In this document: positions 43,365 through 51,041 of the stretch, piece after piece
Layout: each line of letters starts with the position of its first letter
Position numbering within the stretch: the first letter of the stretch is position 1
Source: Gp7-AA6 sp036001245
GTDB taxonomy: Bacteria; Acidobacteriota; Thermoanaerobaculia; UBA5066; Gp7-AA6
Length of the DNA stretch: 64,000 nucleotides
Assembly: GCA_036001245.1 (NCBI GenBank)
Contig: DASYUL010000128.1
Coordinates: 1-64,000 of the forward strand
Direction of reading: 5' to 3'
Made by a program: the position numbers and the translations under genes
Notes under the pieces: model-generated
Told to the model about the DNA's origin: nothing
The model's database searches: none
The model's input: the letters and a program-made list of their open reading frames with translations, nothing else

Positions 43365-44710
43365 CTCCCGCCGTCGCCGCCCGGACCGGCCACGACGTCC
43401 GGGACCTCTCGCTCGCTCCCGCCGGAAAGCTCCGGATCGAGTGGGCCGATTCGAGCATGCCGGTGCTCCGCCAGATCCGCGAGCGTTTCGAGAAGGAGAA
43501 ACCGCTCGCCGGCACGCGGCTCTCGGCCTGCCTCCACGTGACGACCGAAACGGCCAACCTCGCGCGCACGCTGGTTGCGGGCGGCGCGGATCTGCTCCTC
43601 TGCGCGTCCAACCCGCTTTCGACCCAGGACGACGCGGCGGCCTCGCTCGTCGCCGACTACGGCGTCGCCGTCTACGCGATCCGAGGGGAGGACCACGCGA
43701 CCTACTACGACCACATCCGCGCGGCGCTCGCCCACCGGCCCAATCTGACGATGGACGACGGCGCGGACCTCGTCTCCTCGCTCCTCTTTCTCGCGCTCGG
43801 GAAGGACGCGGACGTCGACCCCGTGATCCGGCAGTGGGCGGCGGGTCTTCCTCCGGCCGAGCGGGCATCCCTTCTTTCCGGGATCATCGGCGGCACCGAG
43901 GAGACGACGACCGGCGTCGTGCGGCTGCGGGCGATGGAGCAGTCGGGGGTACTCAAGTTCCCGGTCATCGCCGTCAACGAGGCGAAGACCAAGCACCTCT
44001 TCGACAACCGTTACGGGACCGGGCAGTCCACGCTGGACGGCATCATCCGCGCGACGAACCTCCTCATCGCCGGACTGAACGTCGTCGTGGCGGGATACGG
44101 CTGGTGTGGGCGCGGCGTCGCGATGCGCGCGCGGGGACTCGGCGCGCAGGTCATCGTCACCGAGATCGACCCGACGAAGGCGATCGAGGCGGCGCTCGAC
44201 GGCTACCGCGTGATGCCGATGGAGAAGGCCGCCCCGATCGGCGACCTGTTCGTCACCGTAACCGGAAACAAGTCCGTGCTGCGCGACGAGCACTTCCAGG
44301 CGATGAAGGACGGAGCGGTCGTCTGCAACTCCGGCCACTTCAACGTCGAGATCGAGATCCCGGCGCTCGAGGCGCTGACCCGGTCGCGCCGCCGGATCCG
44401 GGAGTTCGTCGAGGAGTTCGCGCTTCGCGACGGCCGCCGGATTCACCTCCTCGCAGACGGACGCCTGATCAACCTCGCGGCCGCCGAAGGGCATCCGGCC
44501 TCGGTCATGGACATGTCCTTCGCCAACCAGGCGCTCGCGGCCGAGTTCATGGTGCAGAACCACGCGAAGCTCGAGAAGAAGGTCTATCCCGTGCCCGAGG
44601 AAATCGACCGCGAGATTGCGCGGCTGAAGCTCGCGTCCATGGGCACGGCGATCGACACACTCACGCCCGAGCAGCGCCGGTACATGACATCGTGGGAGGA
44701 AGGGACCTAG
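43361..44710 (+). CDS. ahcY: Adenosylhomocysteinase
   Basis: 449 residues. The substrate domain begins with LACLHVTTETANLARTL-like sequence (LSACLHVTTETANLA) and GAD-rich turns; the NAD-binding motif is VVAGYGWCGRGVA; NEAKTKHLFDNRYGTGQS and GHFNVEIEI are conserved. The C-terminus lacks the KPxxYRY end of mitochondrial-type enzymes but ends in LTPEQRRYMTSWEEGT as in many bacteria. It hydrolyses SAH to adenosine and homocysteine. ATG 43361 overlaps the metK stop. Confidence 0.97.
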   Translation: MTPAVAARTGHDVRDLSLAPAGKLRIEWADSSMPVLRQIRERFEKEKPLAGTRLSACLHVTTETANLARTLVAGGADLLLCASNPLSTQDDAAASLVADYGVAVYAIRGEDHATYYDHIRAALAHRPNLTMDDGADLVSSLLFLALGKDADVDPVIRQWAAGLPPAERASLLSGIIGGTEETTTGVVRLRAMEQSGVLKFPVIAVNEAKTKHLFDNRYGTGQSTLDGIIRATNLLIAGLNVVVAGYGWCGRGVAMRARGLGAQVIVTEIDPTKAIEAALDGYRVMPMEKAAPIGDLFVTVTGNKSVLRDEHFQAMKDGAVVCNSGHFNVEIEIPALEALTRSRRRIREFVEEFALRDGRRIHLLADGRLINLAAAEGHPASVMDMSFANQALAAEFMVQNHAKLEKKVYPVPEEIDREIARLKLASMGTAIDTLTPEQRRYMTSWEEGT

Positions 44711-45078
44711 AGGGCCTTCGCCGGCAGAGAGAGATCTCGGCCGGTTCACGTCTCGTTCACGGGAGCGGGGACATGCTTTGCGTTGCGTCCGAACTCGGAC
44801 AGAAATGCCAATGCCGCTCCTCGAGGTTTCGACAGAATCGGCGCCGGACCTGAGTCTGGCCGCACGGCTGGAGTCCGGCGCGATCCTCTCTTTTCCCGGA
44901 GATCCGCTGACGCCGAGCCCCGAGCACCTCGAGGTTTTCCGCCGCCAGAATCCCGGACACTCCCGGAGCGCCTCGCCGGACGCAAGTTGAGCCTGGGAGC
45001 GGCCGCCTAGCTCCCGGACGGCCCGCGCTTCGGCGAACTGCGGCGGGTGCAGGCCCACGGGGCCCGGCCCCAGCGACG
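44711..45078. other. Gene-poor gap with one gene remnant
   Basis: A 368-bp stretch between ahcY and the convergent barrel-protein gene. Apart from the short reading frame at 44805-44990, no gene, tRNA or strong hairpin followed by a T-run was recognised. It may carry the ahcY terminator and decayed DNA. Confidence 0.5.
44805..44990 (+). pseudogene. Possible N-terminal remnant of a Kdo hydroxylase-like gene
   Basis: A 61-codon frame beginning MPMPLLEVSTESAPDL, then ARLESGAILSFPGDPLT and EHLEVFRRQ, resembles the first 50 residues of Kdo 3-hydroxylase family proteins (LEEGK-V-x-FP pattern). It then runs into Ser/Arg-rich sequence and stops; no continuation in other frames was found. The resemblance is from memory of the family and is weak. 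It could equally be a chance frame. Confidence 0.25.
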
Positions 45079-45621
45079 TTAGAAATGGAAGCCGACTCCC
45101 GCGTCGAAGAAGGCGAAGATCTGCCGCGATCGGAAGCGCGCGGAATCGACGTCGAGCTCGGTCCAAACCCGGATCGGCTTCCACAGGGGGAAGTCCCGCA
45201 GGAAAGACAGGTGCGGCCCCCACCGCCGGTCGAAGACTCGGCGAGCCCCTTCGCTTCCGGGGCGCAGGCGAGCTTCCTTGAAGCGATTCCCCCCGATCGA
45301 CAGATCCACCGGCAATCCCGTCAGGCGGCGGGTGAAGACGACGTCGGCCCCCTCGTAGTCGACGTCGGCGTCGCCGACTCCGGGCGAGACGTCCTTCTCC
45401 CGTTCGAACGAGCCGCGGAGATACCGCAGGCGCAGCCGGTCACCCGCGATGCCGACCGCCAGGACACCGAACTTGTGTCCCTCGACGTCGCTCGCCGCGC
45501 CGGCGAGGAAGGAGCCGGCTCCTCCTCCGACCCAGAGCGAGACGTGCTCGCCAAGAGCGGGCGGAACGGCTGGCAGAAGAAGAAAAGAAAGGAACGCGAC
45601 TGCCGGGCGTCGGGCCCTCAT
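45079..45621 (-). CDS. Small outer-membrane beta-barrel-like protein
   Basis: 180 residues. Signal peptide (AVAFLSFLLLPAVPPALG), then alternating beta strands (HVSLWVGGGAGSFLAG, RLRLRYLRGSF, ADVVFTRRLTGLPVDLSIGG) and a C-terminal aromatic end GVGFHF, the usual signal for outer membrane insertion. The length suits an eight-stranded barrel. The function is unknown. It sits 23 bp after the LptF-LptG gene on the same strand, so it may belong to the envelope operon. Confidence 0.65.
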   Translation of the reverse strand: MRARRPAVAFLSFLLLPAVPPALGEHVSLWVGGGAGSFLAGAASDVEGHKFGVLAVGIAGDRLRLRYLRGSFEREKDVSPGVGDADVDYEGADVVFTRRLTGLPVDLSIGGNRFKEARLRPGSEGARRVFDRRWGPHLSFLRDFPLWKPIRVWTELDVDSARFRSRQIFAFFDAGVGFHF

Positions 45622-45644
45622 GAGAGCCCGAGTCTACGCTTCCC

Positions 45645-47936
45645 TCAGGTCCTCAACCGCACGAGGAGGAAGCTCGCCGCCGTCGTGAAGAGAACGTGCG
45701 GTGACCAGGCCGCCAGAACCGGGGGGAGCGCGCCGACGTCTCCCAGCTTCGTGAAGAAGGCGGTCGAGACGAGGAACACCATTCCGAGAACGAGCCCGAC
45801 GCCGATCCCCGCGAGTGCGCCTCTCTTGCCGATCCGGAACGAGAAGGGAAGCGCGAGAAGCGCCATCACCGGGAGGAGCAGCGGCCGCGCGAGCTTCCAC
45901 TGGAGTGCCGTCTCGAGAGCCGACGTCGGGTAGCCCGTCCTCTTGAGCCTCCGCGCATATCTCTGGAGCTCGCGGAAACGCATCTCGTCGGGCGTCCGGC
46001 GCTCGGCGGCGAACGCGGCGGGCCGATCCCCCGGGGTGCGCTCCTCGAGAAACGTCGTGAAGGAAATCGTGGCGCCCTTCTCGAGAGCCCGCGTCCAACC
46101 CTGACGGAGCAGCCACGTCTTCGACGTCTCGTCCCACCCGGCTTCCCTCGCCGCCGTCCGGCGGGTCAGGTCGAAGTCCCGGTCGAACTGGAAGATGGAA
46201 GGGGAGGCCAGGACTCCGCGCTGCGCTTCGCTCTCCTCGCGGTGCCAGATCCGGCCGTCGCGCGCGTAGTACCAGGTGCGTTCGGCCGGGGTCCGGAGCT
46301 TCCAGTCCTCCGGATGGCCGTGGATGACGTTCTTGTAGCGGATCTCCTTCTGCTTCGCGAACGGGAGCAGGTACTCGCCGACGGCGAACGCGAGGAGCGC
46401 CCCCACGGCCGCAGCGACGACGATCGGGACGCCGAGGCGGCGGACCGAGATCCCGCTCGCCTTGAAAGCCGTGTCCTCGTTGTTCCTCGAGAAGATCCCG
46501 AGGCACACGAGGGTCGCAATCAGCATCGCAAAGGGGGCGACGTCCACCGATATGGACAGCAGGAAGGCCCGGTAGTACCCGAGGACGATTGCCGCCGGCG
46601 GGTGATGTCGGAGGATCTCGTCGACCTGCTCGGAGTAATCGACGATGAGTGAGAGCAGGAGCACGGATGCGCCCACGAGCAGGAGGGTCGAGAGGAACTG
46701 GGAGAGCACGTACCGATCGAGCAGCGCCGGGAACCGGAGGAAGCCCGCGAACCAGGCGCGGCGGGAGGGCTCGGCGGCCGCCGGGCGGGCCCGGCGGGGG
46801 AGGAAGGCGGAGAAACTCCAGCGGCCGCGCTCGCGACCCGCGCGGGTCGCGGCCAGCGCTCCGAGCGCCACGAGCACGAGGTTCGGAAGCCACATCGCGA
46901 ACCACGCCGGCATGCGGCCCTCCTGAGCCCACGTCTCGCCGTTGGAGATCAGGACGTAGTAGAGGACGAGAATCGCGAGGGAGAGCGCGAACCCGCTCCC
47001 TTTGCCGCCGCGCCGCGACGTCTCGGCGAGCGGGATGCCGATCACGGCGAACGCAAAACAAGCGAACGGGATCGAGAACTTTTTCTGGATTTCGACGAGC
47101 GCCAGGCGTCGCCGCTGCGGCGAGATGTCCTTCATCTGCCGCGCCGTCCGGAGGAGCTCGGGCAGGGACTGAGCGCGCAACCCCTTCTCGTACGTGATCT
47201 GCGCCTGCGCGGTCAGCCCGATGCTGTCGGAAAAGAGAATCCGCTGGAAGTCGTTGCGGTTGGTCCGGTAGCGCGACGGGTTCGTCAGATCCACTTCGTG
47301 GCCGACGGAGGAGTAGAGGTCGAGCCACAGCCTGTCTTCCTCGAGCGTGAGCGTTCCTCGGCGCGCCACGATCAACCGGTCGGTCCGATCGTCGTCTTCG
47401 CCGAGCTTCAAGAAAACGCCCTCGAAGGAACGCCCGTCGGCTCCCACACGGTCGAAGAAGAGCAAGACGCCGGGCCGAGGCTCGCGGAAGGTGCGCGGAG
47501 CGACGAGGTTGACGACGGAGGTGGCGGCCACGCGGGCCATCGACCGGGTGAGTGCGTCGTTCGCGCGCGGGAGGACCAGGTTATAGAAGAGGAAGACGAC
47601 CGCGGAGAGGATCGCCGCCGCCCCGAGTGCCGGGCGGTAGAGCGCCCCCGGACCGACTCCGCAGGCGCGCAGCGCCACGAGCTCCGAGTCGGCGGAGAGG
47701 CGCCCGATGCCGATCAGGACCCCGAGGAGGAAGGCCATCGGCAGCGTCAGCACGACGATCCACGGCACCGAGAGGAGGACGAGCGAAGCGACCTCGCCCA
47801 AGCTGGCGCTTCGGCGGACGAAGAACTCCGTCATCATAAAGATGGTGCGCACGAGCAGGATGAACGTGTACGCCGCGAAGCCGAGCAGAAACGGCGGCCA
47901 GATCTCCCTCAGGATCGAGCGCGAGAGAAGACGCAT
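45645..47936 (-). CDS. LptF-LptG fusion: LPS export ABC permease
   Basis: 763 residues, about twice the length of LptF or LptG. The N-terminal half (residues 1 to about 370) is a complete LptF-type permease: LRLLSRSILREI-like start (MRLLSRSILREIWPPF), periplasmic domain, and FSIPFACFAFAVIGIPLAETS. The second half from about 400 (DRYVLSQFLSTLLLVGASVLLL) is LptG-type, with KASGISVRRLGVPI and LARPLLLPVMALLALPFSF. Each half has six membrane spans. With LptB it should form the LPS extractor as one chain plus two ATPases. ATG 47936 is chosen over upstream starts because it begins the permease sequence. Confidence 0.92.
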   Translation of the reverse strand: MRLLSRSILREIWPPFLLGFAAYTFILLVRTIFMMTEFFVRRSASLGEVASLVLLSVPWIVVLTLPMAFLLGVLIGIGRLSADSELVALRACGVGPGALYRPALGAAAILSAVVFLFYNLVLPRANDALTRSMARVAATSVVNLVAPRTFREPRPGVLLFFDRVGADGRSFEGVFLKLGEDDDRTDRLIVARRGTLTLEEDRLWLDLYSSVGHEVDLTNPSRYRTNRNDFQRILFSDSIGLTAQAQITYEKGLRAQSLPELLRTARQMKDISPQRRRLALVEIQKKFSIPFACFAFAVIGIPLAETSRRGGKGSGFALSLAILVLYYVLISNGETWAQEGRMPAWFAMWLPNLVLVALGALAATRAGRERGRWSFSAFLPRRARPAAAEPSRRAWFAGFLRFPALLDRYVLSQFLSTLLLVGASVLLLSLIVDYSEQVDEILRHHPPAAIVLGYYRAFLLSISVDVAPFAMLIATLVCLGIFSRNNEDTAFKASGISVRRLGVPIVVAAAVGALLAFAVGEYLLPFAKQKEIRYKNVIHGHPEDWKLRTPAERTWYYARDGRIWHREESEAQRGVLASPSIFQFDRDFDLTRRTAAREAGWDETSKTWLLRQGWTRALEKGATISFTTFLEERTPGDRPAAFAAERRTPDEMRFRELQRYARRLKRTGYPTSALETALQWKLARPLLLPVMALLALPFSFRIGKRGALAGIGVGLVLGMVFLVSTAFFTKLGDVGALPPVLAAWSPHVLFTTAASFLLVRLRT

Positions 47937-48114
47937 CGCGGGCCAAGCGTCCGCGGTACCGCCGCCGGAGTCAAGCCGGGCGGGACTGGACTTCGGGGGA
48001 GTCCCCGGCCGCATCCCGGGAGTCGCCGGCCCTTCTCGCGCCCACGCCTACAACGTCCGATAAGATAGATTATGTAAAATCAAATATGGGGAGGTCCCAT
48101 GCCGAGGCCTCGAA

Positions 48115-48792
48115 TCAGCCGAATTGATCGGTCTGGGGGTCCCAGAAGGGCCCCTGGAGGCCGATGGCCGCGAAGATGCGCCGAATCTCTTCGGGCTGCG
48201 GCCGTCTGGCATCGGGGCTCAGACGGTTCTCATACCAGGCCACGGCGAGCTGCCACAACTGTGCGAGGCCGATGATCGGCCGCCGCGGGACGCCGTTGCC
48301 CGCGCACCATTCGTTCACCCTTTCTTCCGACCGGAAGAAGAGCATCGTGCTTCAGGTGTAGACGAGATCGGCCCACCACCTGGCCGCGGGGACCGCGAAG
48401 TGCGCCACCACCGGTTCCAGGTCGGGGCCTTCCCGGGTGATCCGAAGGTGGATCGGCTCGAGGGTCTGCTCGCAGCGCGAGAAGACTTCCCCTTCCGCGT
48501 GGAGCGCTGCCGGGATTCCGAGGGCGTCCCAGGAACAGTTCGCGAAGTAGAGGCGGCCTCCCACGAGAACGCGGTGCTGCGTCTCGACGCCCGAGAACGG
48601 AGGCGCCATCCGGATCGTCTCGCCGTCCGGCTCGAGGAAGAGAACGCGCTTCCCGAACAAACGCCGGTACGCGTCGCGGATCTCGTCCGTTGCTTCGCGA
48701 AGCGCTCCCGCAAGCTCGGCGGCGGTCGGCACCTTTGTCGTTTCCGCGACCCAGCGGTAGATCGCGGTCTTGACCTGCGTGTCGAAGTCCAC
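48115..48792 (-). CDS. MerB-like organomercurial lyase with in-frame TGA (probable selenoprotein)
   Basis: Reading from GTG 48792 to TGA 48115 gives 225 residues, the size of MerB, with a single in-frame TGA at 48352-48354 (codon 147). The alkylmercury lyase family is recognised by IRMAPPFSGVETQHRV, LYFANCSWDALGIPAAL, VVAHFAVPAARWWADLVY and LFFRSEERVNEWC. C86 and D89 match MerB Cys96 and Asp99. The TGA replaces the cysteine that follows YT and precedes STMLFF in relatives, equivalent to the second catalytic Cys159. Both halves are undamaged, and a SECIS-like hairpin follows the TGA. Sec at 147 is the best reading; a nonsense mutation is the alternative. Neighbours are small detoxification-type enzymes. 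Confidence 0.8.
48319..48342 (-). promoter_or_regulatory. SECIS-like hairpin downstream of the MerB-like TGA
   Basis: On the minus strand TTCTTC (48339-48334) pairs with GAAGAA (48327-48322) around the six-base loop CGGTCG, with a weaker extension (T-G, C-G) at 48341-48342/48319-48320. The loop GGUC begins 20 nt after the TGA; in E. coli fdhF the AGGUCU loop places GGUC 19 nt after the UGA. The element lies inside the coding sequence, as bacterial SECIS elements do. Confidence 0.7.
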
Positions 48793-48805
48793 GACTCGAG
48801 ACGTC

Positions 48806-49408
48806 CTAGGATGTCCGGCGCGCTCGGGGCGCCGGCTTGTTCTCGACCGCGTAGTGCAGACGCACGACGCCGTCGGGGAACGGCCGGACGGAGAGGAGGC
48901 GCAGCGGAATCCGCCGATGCCGCGGTGCGATCAGGGGGATTCCCTCGCCGATGATCGTCGGGATCACGTGGATCACGAGCTCGTCGATCTCCCCCGCGTC
49001 GAGAAAGGACCCGATGAGCTCCGCCCCGCCCATCACCCACACGTCCATTCCGGGCGCCGCGCGCAGTTGTCTCGCGAATGCGGAAACCGATTCGCGGACG
49101 AACTCGACGTCGGAGGGATGAGACTTCGGAGGACGGCGCGAGAAGACGTAGTTCTTCACCCGCGAGCCGCAACCGACTCCCTTGCCGCCGGTGAACCTGA
49201 GGGCGACGTCGTATGTCCTGCGCCCCCAGAGAATCGTGTCGATGGATTTGAAGAACGCGCCCATCCCGTAGTCGCCCGCGGTGCGCGGGCGGTCGAGCCA
49301 CTCGACTCCTCCGTCGGCACGCGCGATGTATCCGTCGGCGCTCGTCGCGATGGAAACGATGATCTTTCTGCGGCGGCCTTGGCGCCGCGCGGGGCGAGCC
49401 GGCTTCAA
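48806..49408 (-). CDS. Dihydrofolate reductase-like (RibD C-terminal domain) protein
   Basis: 200 residues. The RibD_C/DHFR-like fold is indicated by KIIVSIATSADGYIARADGGV near the N-terminus, DTILWGRRTYDVALRF, and VWVMGGAELIGSFLDAGEIDEL with HVIPTIIGEGIPL. Members reduce pteridine- or pyrimidine-like compounds with NADPH; many, such as YyaP/YwjB-like proteins, have no known substrate. TTG 49408 overlaps the stop of the SnoaL-like gene (TTGA). It is 13 bp from the MerB-like gene on the same strand. Confidence 0.85.
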   Translation of the reverse strand: MKPARPARRQGRRRKIIVSIATSADGYIARADGGVEWLDRPRTAGDYGMGAFFKSIDTILWGRRTYDVALRFTGGKGVGCGSRVKNYVFSRRPPKSHPSDVEFVRESVSAFARQLRAAPGMDVWVMGGAELIGSFLDAGEIDELVIHVIPTIIGEGIPLIAPRHRRIPLRLLSVRPFPDGVVRLHYAVENKPAPRARRTS

Positions 49409-49815
49409 GGCGCCTGGAGGTCGGCGATCAGCCGGCCCTGGTTCCAGGCGTCCCACCCCTTGACGATCTGCCCGTCCCGGAACGTGAGCCAGGTGATCCC
49501 GCGGAACGCCGCGGGCCGGTTCGATGCGGGGAAACCGAGACTCCCGCCGAGGTGGGTGCCGCTCGCCGACCAGCGGACGGCGACGTCGTCTCCCTGCGCG
49601 ATCACGGCCTCGACGGTTACCCGGAAATCCGGGAACGCCTCGAGGAGTGCCCTGCGCCCGGCGATGAAGTCCTCGGGGGCATGGACCTCCAGGCCCCCTT
49701 CCATGTGCCCTTCGACGACCGGGGCCATGAGCTCGCGTACGGTCTCCTCACGCCGGACGTTCCAGACCTCTTCGAACCAACGTCTCGCGAGCGCCGAATT
49801 CTTCGATTCCGACAT
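49405..49815 (-). CDS. SnoaL-like ester cyclase / polyketide-cyclase fold protein
   Basis: 136 residues from ATG 49815 with GGAGG upstream. The SnoaL fold is indicated by NSALARRWFEEVWNVRREET, RALLEAFPDFRVTVEAVIAQG and GDDVAVRWSASGTHLGG ending in GWDAWNQGRLIADL. These proteins are alpha+beta barrels with diverse or unknown activities. It sits between the glyoxalase-like pseudogene and the DHFR-like gene and is coupled to the latter. Confidence 0.85.
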   Translation of the reverse strand: MSESKNSALARRWFEEVWNVRREETVRELMAPVVEGHMEGGLEVHAPEDFIAGRRALLEAFPDFRVTVEAVIAQGDDVAVRWSASGTHLGGSLGFPASNRPAAFRGITWLTFRDGQIVKGWDAWNQGRLIADLQAP

Positions 49816-49826
49816 CGCCGCCTCCT

Positions 49827-50188
49827 CTAGGTGTGCGTGATCATCAGGACGTAGCCGTCGGGATCCGTCACGCGAAACTCCCCGCACGGGGCATAGAAGG
49901 GATACTGGATCGGGCCGACGGCAACCCCAGCCTCCTGGAGCGTGCCTCGGGTGGCAGACACGTCGTCGCAGTAGAGGTAGAAGAGCACCGCCTGCTCCTC
50001 GGCGATCACGGGGTGGCTTGCCAGCGCGAGCATCAGGCTCGACCCACCATCGGACTCGAGCCATGCCCACGTCGGCTCCGTTCGTCCCTCGGGCCCGAAC
50101 GTGTTGCGGGCTCGAACCCGAGCTTCCGGTAGAACGCGATCGAGTCGCCGACGTTCCGGACGTGGGCCATCGGGACGAGCGACCTCAT
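49827..50188 (-). pseudogene. Glyoxalase/bleomycin-resistance (VOC) protein with a frameshift
   Basis: The N-terminal part reads VPMAHVRNVGDSIAFYRKLGFEP from ATG 50188, and the rest reads NTFGPEGRTEPTWAWLESDG, then SSLMLALASHPVIAEEQAVLF and GPCGEF-like (YAPCGEFRVTDPDGYVLMITHT) in another frame. One missing base near 50107-50112 explains the switch; with it restored the VOC domain is complete at about 120 residues. VOC proteins bind metals and act on glyoxals, antibiotics or aromatic compounds. A sequencing or assembly error is as likely as a real mutation. Confidence 0.8.
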
Positions 50189-50192
50189 GACC

Positions 50193-51041
50193 CTACCGCT
50201 TCGAGAGCTTGATCTCCCCCGCTTCGAGCTGACGGATCACGTCGCGAAGGGCGTGGATCAGCTCGGATTTCTCGACCCGCGACTTCGCGAACGAGAGAGC
50301 GAGCTTGTACGGTCCGCCCTTGGGCTTGTAGATGAACGCGAAGCGCTTCGGGCGGCGCGACGGCGACGCCTCTTCTTTCTTGCGCGCGCGGAGGTCGTCG
50401 CGCGTCGAACCGGCGGCGATCGAGCGCACCGCGTCGCGCATCTTGTCCGGATCCTTCAGTCGCGCGATCTCGAGGAGCACCGATTTCGCACCGATGTCGG
50501 CGCGCCGACATTCGTCGCGGAGCTCGTCCGGAATTTCGAGAAGCGACATCGCCTCGGTGACCGACACGCGCGACTTCCCGATCGCTCCGGCGATCTGCTG
50601 TTGCGTGTACCCGTGCCGATCGGCGAGCCCCGCGAATCCCTCCGCTTCCTCGAAGGGGTGGAGGTCCCTGCGGTGGAGGTTCTCGATCAGCGCGATCTCG
50701 AGGACCTCGGAGTCGGACACGTCGAGCTCGATGCAGGGCACCTCGGCGAGCCCGGCCTCCATCGCGGCGCGGAACCGGCGCTCCCCCGCGATGATCCGGT
50801 ATCGCCCGCCGGGGACCGGCCGCACGAGGAGCGGCTCGAGCACGCCCTTCGCCACGATCGAGTCCTTCAGCTCCGAGAGATCCCCGACGTTCGTCCGCGG
50901 CTGGTCGGGGTTCGTCTCGATGTCCTCGATCTGAATGTAGCGCCCGAGCGATTCGCCGAACCGCTCCGCGAGCGACTCGACGAAGTGCGAGTCGTGGCGC
51001 ATCCGGGCTTCCGCGGGCAAGCCGCGTCTCTTGCTAAACAC
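50193..51041 (-). CDS. parB: Chromosome partitioning protein ParB
   Basis: 282 residues from GTG 51041. The CTP-binding motif GERRFRA (86-92), IENLHRRDLHPFEEAEGF and the helix-turn-helix YTQQQIAGAIGKSRVSVTEAMSLL are canonical. The C-terminal dimer region is KSELIHALRDVIRQLEAGEI. It loads on parS near the origin and is cleared by ParA. The gene overlaps parA by 8 bp. No obvious parS (GTTTCAC-type palindrome) was noticed in the window. Confidence 0.93.
   Translation of the reverse strand: MFSKRRGLPAEARMRHDSHFVESLAERFGESLGRYIQIEDIETNPDQPRTNVGDLSELKDSIVAKGVLEPLLVRPVPGGRYRIIAGERRFRAAMEAGLAEVPCIELDVSDSEVLEIALIENLHRRDLHPFEEAEGFAGLADRHGYTQQQIAGAIGKSRVSVTEAMSLLEIPDELRDECRRADIGAKSVLLEIARLKDPDKMRDAVRSIAAGSTRDDLRARKKEEASPSRRPKRFAFIYKPKGGPYKLALSFAKSRVEKSELIHALRDVIRQLEAGEIKLSKR

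Noticed and set aside
48352..48354. Treating the TGA in the MerB-like gene as simply splitting two genes
   Set aside because: The downstream half begins at ATG inside a conserved segment and has no ribosome site of its own; the two parts make one family-length protein in a single frame. Nonsense mutation remains possible and is listed as the main alternative.
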